A stretch of 64,000 nt of DNA from Taenia hydatigena (taxonomy: Eukaryota; Platyhelminthes; Cestoda; Cyclophyllidea; Taeniidae). Position numbers and translations under genes: made by a program. The first letter of the stretch is position 1. Every line of letters starts with the position of its first letter. Below, piece by piece: positions 59,906-64,000 of this stretch. Under the pieces are notes generated by a model that saw only the letters and a list, made by a program, of their open reading frames with translations, ran no database searches and was not told where the DNA came from. Location: NCBI GenBank assembly GCA_036345935.2, contig JADWOT020000002.1, positions 21,268,355 to 21,332,354 of the forward strand. Direction: 5' to 3'.

Positions 59906-60660
59906 TGAGGGCATTGTGAGAAAAATTGCTCCACTCGGATCGAGAGAGCATCAAGATAGTTCGACCCGAGAACGTCCCACTACCACATATAACCCCCGTC
60001 ACCACAACAAGGACTGGTACATTCAGATAACTATCAAAGTGCGGTCACTTGGGCGTCAGCTAAAGGCAAGTGGAGTGAAGCTGCAGTTAACAAGCCACAA
60101 GCAGTTAATAGCGTCCCAGAAATGCCCAAACTGTGCGTTCGCAGATCACCAACTCTAGAAAACTGTAATACTACTACCCAAATGCACAAAGTTCCCAGCC
60201 CCTACAACAGCAGGCACAACTATATGCGTGCGCTCAGACTGAGTGGCAAGGGAGCACCTCAACAACCGAGAACGCCTGCCGCCGCGGCTCCACACCAACT
60301 CCCTACAAATCAAGCCGATTTCATTTCTAATTAAAAATTCGAGTAGAAAATTCCACCGAAACCAAATTTATACACAACACTTTGTTAAGTCGATTTTATT
60401 CATGATTCGGATGACATCAAGGTTGTAATTATGGCCGACGTTAGTTATTCGCTAATACCTACAAATTCCTTGAGGCTGAAAACACGCCTAATACTTAAGC
60501 ATGATATGGGAATTTAACAAGCAAAAACAATCAAAATGGTAAAGATTGTTAGAAATAAAAGTACTAGCTTGAATGCAGAGTTGCGCAGAAGAAGACGAGA
60601 TTTAACACATTTCCTTGAGAAGAGGAGGGATGAACAGACATCGCGTCTGCCCCTATTATT
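59906..60660. other. No gene recognised
   Basis: Unique-looking sequence next to the duplicated block, A-rich after 60330. Short open frames only. Confidence 0.5.
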
Positions 60661-60847
60661 CATCTAGCTTCCCGAGACTTCCTTGAAGGCGAACGAAGGA
60701 ATGACACTAGGGCGGAATATGCATTCAGCGAACAGAGGAAAAGGGGCTGCTGGCCTGACACCGAGGTCAGCCAACACGGCTAGGGCAATATGGTCACATA
60801 AATTGACCGAAACCAAAACCGTCAGTCATAACAAACATAGTTTTACA
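60661..60847 (-). repeat. Old solo LTR of the TRIM-like family
   Basis: Diverged copy recognisable by CTTCCCGAGACTTCC, GGGGCTGCTGGC and GGCTAGGGCAATATGG blocks in family order. No target duplication remains. Confidence 0.65.
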
Positions 60848-62690
60848 TTGCTCATGCAAACCAATTTAGACCTGCTTATTTATGCTTGGTCAAGTTTCAT
60901 CTAGCTAGTATTGGGGTGGAGGAGGTGTGGCGAGAATTGCTGGGCATATCTCAGAGCCGCACATAAACAACTTCAAATGAACCAAATACAAAGCCACGGA
61001 AACAATTTGGAAGGAGCAAATCCCTGTTATTTGTAAGAAACAAGAGGTCATTTTGTCGTCCTTTCCTACTTACCGCAATTCCTATAAAACAAGCCAGGAA
61101 GCGTCCCAATTCAACCCGTCCTCCATTGTAGTGCAATCCACTTCCTTGTGGTTAAATGTCTCCACTTTTGCCCCACATCCAGCGCCGTGATGCTACGACC
61201 GACCGGACACTCACCCACAGGCATCACTGGCCTTTTGGTGACGTCAGATCAGTCGAAGGAGCGTTCCAAGTTGATGCTTTTACAAAGGGATGCAGTGCTA
61301 TTTTCAATGGCCTCCACTTCTCTGCGATTTCTCCTGACAATAGACGGATAATCGGCTTGCGACATATTTATTGCCTTGAACTTGGTGGAGTTAGTACACC
61401 TTTAAAGGGAATAGCGGAGGCTAGAAATTGGCTTTGACTCGGCTTCAGGCACCTCAACACAGATTTGTATTGTGTTTCCACCTCTCCCCTGAAGGGTACA
61501 TTCAAAGAACCGTGAGCATTGCATAGCCCTCTCTTTTTTCAATCACCGTCTCTAGTGCCACCCTTGTCAGGTGGCTTTCTTCGCTTAATGCGTAGACTGC
61601 ATCCTCATAATCGACCGGCAGAGTGACTTTGCAAAATCGCACCTTGTCGTGGTGGACGGTTTTTGGCTAGGCACGGAGTTGCGCGTTGCAAACGAGATGG
61701 CTCACTACTCTGAACAGATCTTTGTTTTAAAGGTGGTAGAATTTGCGATGAGCTCCGGGTGGGAGAACCGACCCCAATGTTTGTACAAGACCTCCTCCCC
61801 AGTCGACGTTTGTCCGACTGTTTCTGCCTTGCTACTTCTGTTCTGTACGTGCAATGTAAAAAAATTCCTTGAATCTTCTTTCAGGCGGAGTACGTCCTCT
61901 GATTTATTGTTGGTTCTATTTCCGTATTTCACAGGAAAATGCCAGGCGAGATTCCATTTCCCTATGGGCTTCTTGAACGGTGAAACACCAGTTTATGCGT
62001 GAGCCTTATCCCCACTTGTGAGGCTTAATTCAGAATAGTCAGGCTGCGTTTTCTTAGTGACGGGGACGCGAATCGTTTCTTCAACTTGTTCACTGCTGTG
62101 CAGATATGCAGAAGTTGTGTGCGTCTTGGAGATCCAGAAGGTCCTGCATAGTTTGGTAAAAAGTCGGCTTTTGAAGCTAGGACCTCGAAAGCTATGGAGC
62201 GATTCGGACACTCCTTGCTGTCCAATCCACCGACCAAAACAAAAATTAAACAAACTTCTCAGTATCTCGCGATTTCATGGGTTCCAGCTTGATTACTTTC
62301 CTCAGGTAGAGGTTTCAACCCCGCTCGCCGTGACGTTACTACGTAGTAAGGATTCCCCAGTCCAATTTTAGTTCCATATCGGACCACATGTCTCCCCTCA
62401 CATTCTGTACAGAGTATGACAAGCTCGGCCAATCAGGTCCACAAAAGACGCTTGCCAGAACCAGTTAAGTGGCCAATACAGGAAGTTAACAAATGTTGAC
62501 CTTGACACAACTAGACGTCCAACCATAATCATCCTCATCCACATCCAAAACGGCTCACTTATCCACGTGTATGCATGACACCACGTAGCAACAAATCAGG
62601 CAACAAAACCATTTCACTAATCACAATTCATCAAAGATGACAATCTAACAAGGACACTAACTAAGCACAGCGCAAAAAAAAAAGCAATAG
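60848..62690. other. No gene recognised
   Basis: Open frames of 60-117 codons (for example 61156-61437 and 61649-62002, plus strand) resemble no family I know. Composition gives no clear strand bias. They may be noncoding. Confidence 0.45.
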
Positions 62691-62691
62691 A

Positions 62692-62991
62692 TGAACCGCC
62701 TTTAAAAGCTCATCCACTTCACGACTTTGTAACTCCCCCCATCAGCGCAAACAACCGCGTATTTGCCCAGGATAGAAGAGAGCTGTCCTCGAAAGGGTAA
62801 ATGCAAGAGACAGAACCCCGCAGTCAACACGTGGTCAAACGTCGATTTTACCGAGTAGTGAAACGGTTGATGACCATAATGCAAAGTTTTGCAGCAAAGC
62901 CAATTGAATTGGTAGTGCTGGCCTCGTTTTACCGCGATAGAAGCACATGCATGCGCACATCATAAGGGAAAGAGAGGAAGCACAGTTAGAA
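62692..62991 (-). repeat. 3' flank of copy D, inverted match to the flank of copy C
   Basis: On the minus strand the bases after the copy D stop follow copy C's flank (GTGCTTCCTCTCTTTCCCTT and on), then jump over the segment unique to C. They rejoin it at a TCGCGGTAAAACGAGG-like block and continue through TCATCAACCGTTTCACTACT. Confidence 0.7.
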
Positions 62992-64000
62992 CTACATCAG
63001 CAAGCAACCGTCCTCTTTGTTCTCGTTGGGGCAACCTCTGCTTGGAGTAGACAATGACGGCTGCTCCCAAAGCGACTGCAGCGGCTTCTGCGCTTGCAGA
63101 ACTTCATCTGTACGCATGAAAGCCTCACAAATGTCTTCAAAAACTGCGTCATCACGGACAACGTGTGCAACGTTACTTTGATCAAAGGGCTCTGTAATGG
63201 AGAAAAGTGCATGCAGTATGCCTTCCCAAGCCCTCCGCCACCACAGCCGCTCCAGCAACCATACCACAGACCGTGAAAATAACAACCTCACAAAGTAGAC
63301 ACCTACCCACATTTCTGCAACCCAATCTGTCCAGTCACACTGCAATACGTCCATCAAAGCACTACCGAATTACAACATCGTCCCAACACGCACCACCACA
63401 ACTACTGACAGACCTACATCACCAACCAACCCATCCTCCCTCCCGTCTTGTCACCTACTACAATCCACAATGCGACACGCCACTATCGAGGCAACAGGGT
63501 TGTGCAGTGCCCATGAGAAACAGCGACTTCCACACTCTTCGGCAGTAACCACGGCAACATCGACGTCTCCCTCCCACATCAATCTTACTTACCTCTGTGC
63601 ATCCCAACGACAATGACAACAACCGACACACCAACAATAGCATTCATAAAAACGCTACGTCCACATACCTTGTGTGAAGCTACCATTCCAACACCTATGT
63701 ACCCTCACGTCACAACCACCCCACTTCCTAACGCTTCACCTACTTGTCTAGACACCACTGCACTCACAAAGCACAGCATCCACTCACTCAGCAACGGTTA
63801 AGTGAGTGCAATAACCAAGAAAGTAACGAGGCAGTCCTCAATCTCAACATCCTCCACAACACGCACACATACCTTCAACGAAGATCTTAAAGGCAGATCG
63901 AGTAGAATCTTGTTTGTTATATGGAAGGCACCGAATCGCCAGATCAACATCTATGGGACAGCCATTGCGAATCGAGATGGCCTGATCGGCAAAATCGAAA
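62992..64000 (-). CDS. GLD-2-type poly(A) polymerase paralogue, copy D (cut by window edge)
   Basis: Only the 3' end is inside the window: last exon 62992-63191, whose 200 bases encode the same residues as copy C's last exon (EPFDQSNVAHVV.. to stop TAG), and part of the preceding exon, 63873-64000, which reads FDFADQAISIRNG and is still open. The 681-nt intron between them has the same length as copy C's and almost the same sequence. The preceding exon differs from copies B and C at several residues (for example Asp-Leu-Ala-Ile-Arg-Cys). Whether D has the hydrophobic N-terminus or the Asp-to-Glu change cannot be seen here. It faces copy C tail to tail. Confidence 0.85.

Noticed and set aside
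61649..62002. 117-codon plus-strand frame
   Set aside because: No recognised motif and no repeat copy elsewhere in the window to compare.
1..64000. tRNA, rRNA, CRISPR or viral gene content
   Set aside because: No cloverleaf with A and B boxes, rRNA core, spaced direct repeats or viral proteins were recognised. The LTR elements lack any retroviral-type coding region.

Overview
The window is nuclear DNA of an animal. It has spliced genes with GT-AG introns from 40 nt to several kb, metazoan gene families, and a repeat-rich right half. A parasitic flatworm, perhaps a tapeworm, is my best inference from the mix of very short and long introns and from possible leader-type splice acceptors. No diagnostic flatworm sequence was seen. 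No tRNA, rRNA, CRISPR array or bacterial feature was recognised.

Region by region. 1-7332: no confident gene, only a simple repeat and two candidate 5' exons of the next gene. 7333-19192 (+): an SLC4-type sodium/bicarbonate cotransporter in 18 exons that join in frame through to the stop; the first half of its cytoplasmic N-terminal domain was not found. 20602-24842 (+): a GPR180/TMEM145-family seven-helix membrane protein in 9 exons, lacking only its first exon(s). 24843-26261: the gap between convergent genes. 26262-64000: an array of paralogous GLD-2-type non-canonical poly(A) polymerase genes. Copy A (26262-30843, -), copy B (33107-37091, -) and copy C (50023-53729, +) are intact by exon phase. 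Copy D (62992 to the window edge, -) is cut by the window. A broken relic, E, lies at 39725-41615 (-).

Between E and D the sequence is a mosaic of repeats. There are two copies of a small non-coding LTR element with a primer-binding-site-like start, a polypurine tract and 187-bp LTRs, plus several solo LTRs. There are two (CCAT)n satellites and direct and inverted duplications of 0.5-2 kb. Copy C sits between two inverted repeats of about 2 kb.

The most interesting signal is in the poly(A) polymerase array. Copy A keeps all three catalytic aspartates. Copies B and C both have Glu in place of the third one, and both carry a new Gly/Ala-rich hydrophobic segment near the N-terminus. Duplication therefore seems to have produced a probably membrane-associated subfamily that may be catalytically impaired, beside the conventional enzyme. 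All exon joins were worked out by eye from splice signals, reading phase and remembered family motifs; nothing was searched or aligned by program.
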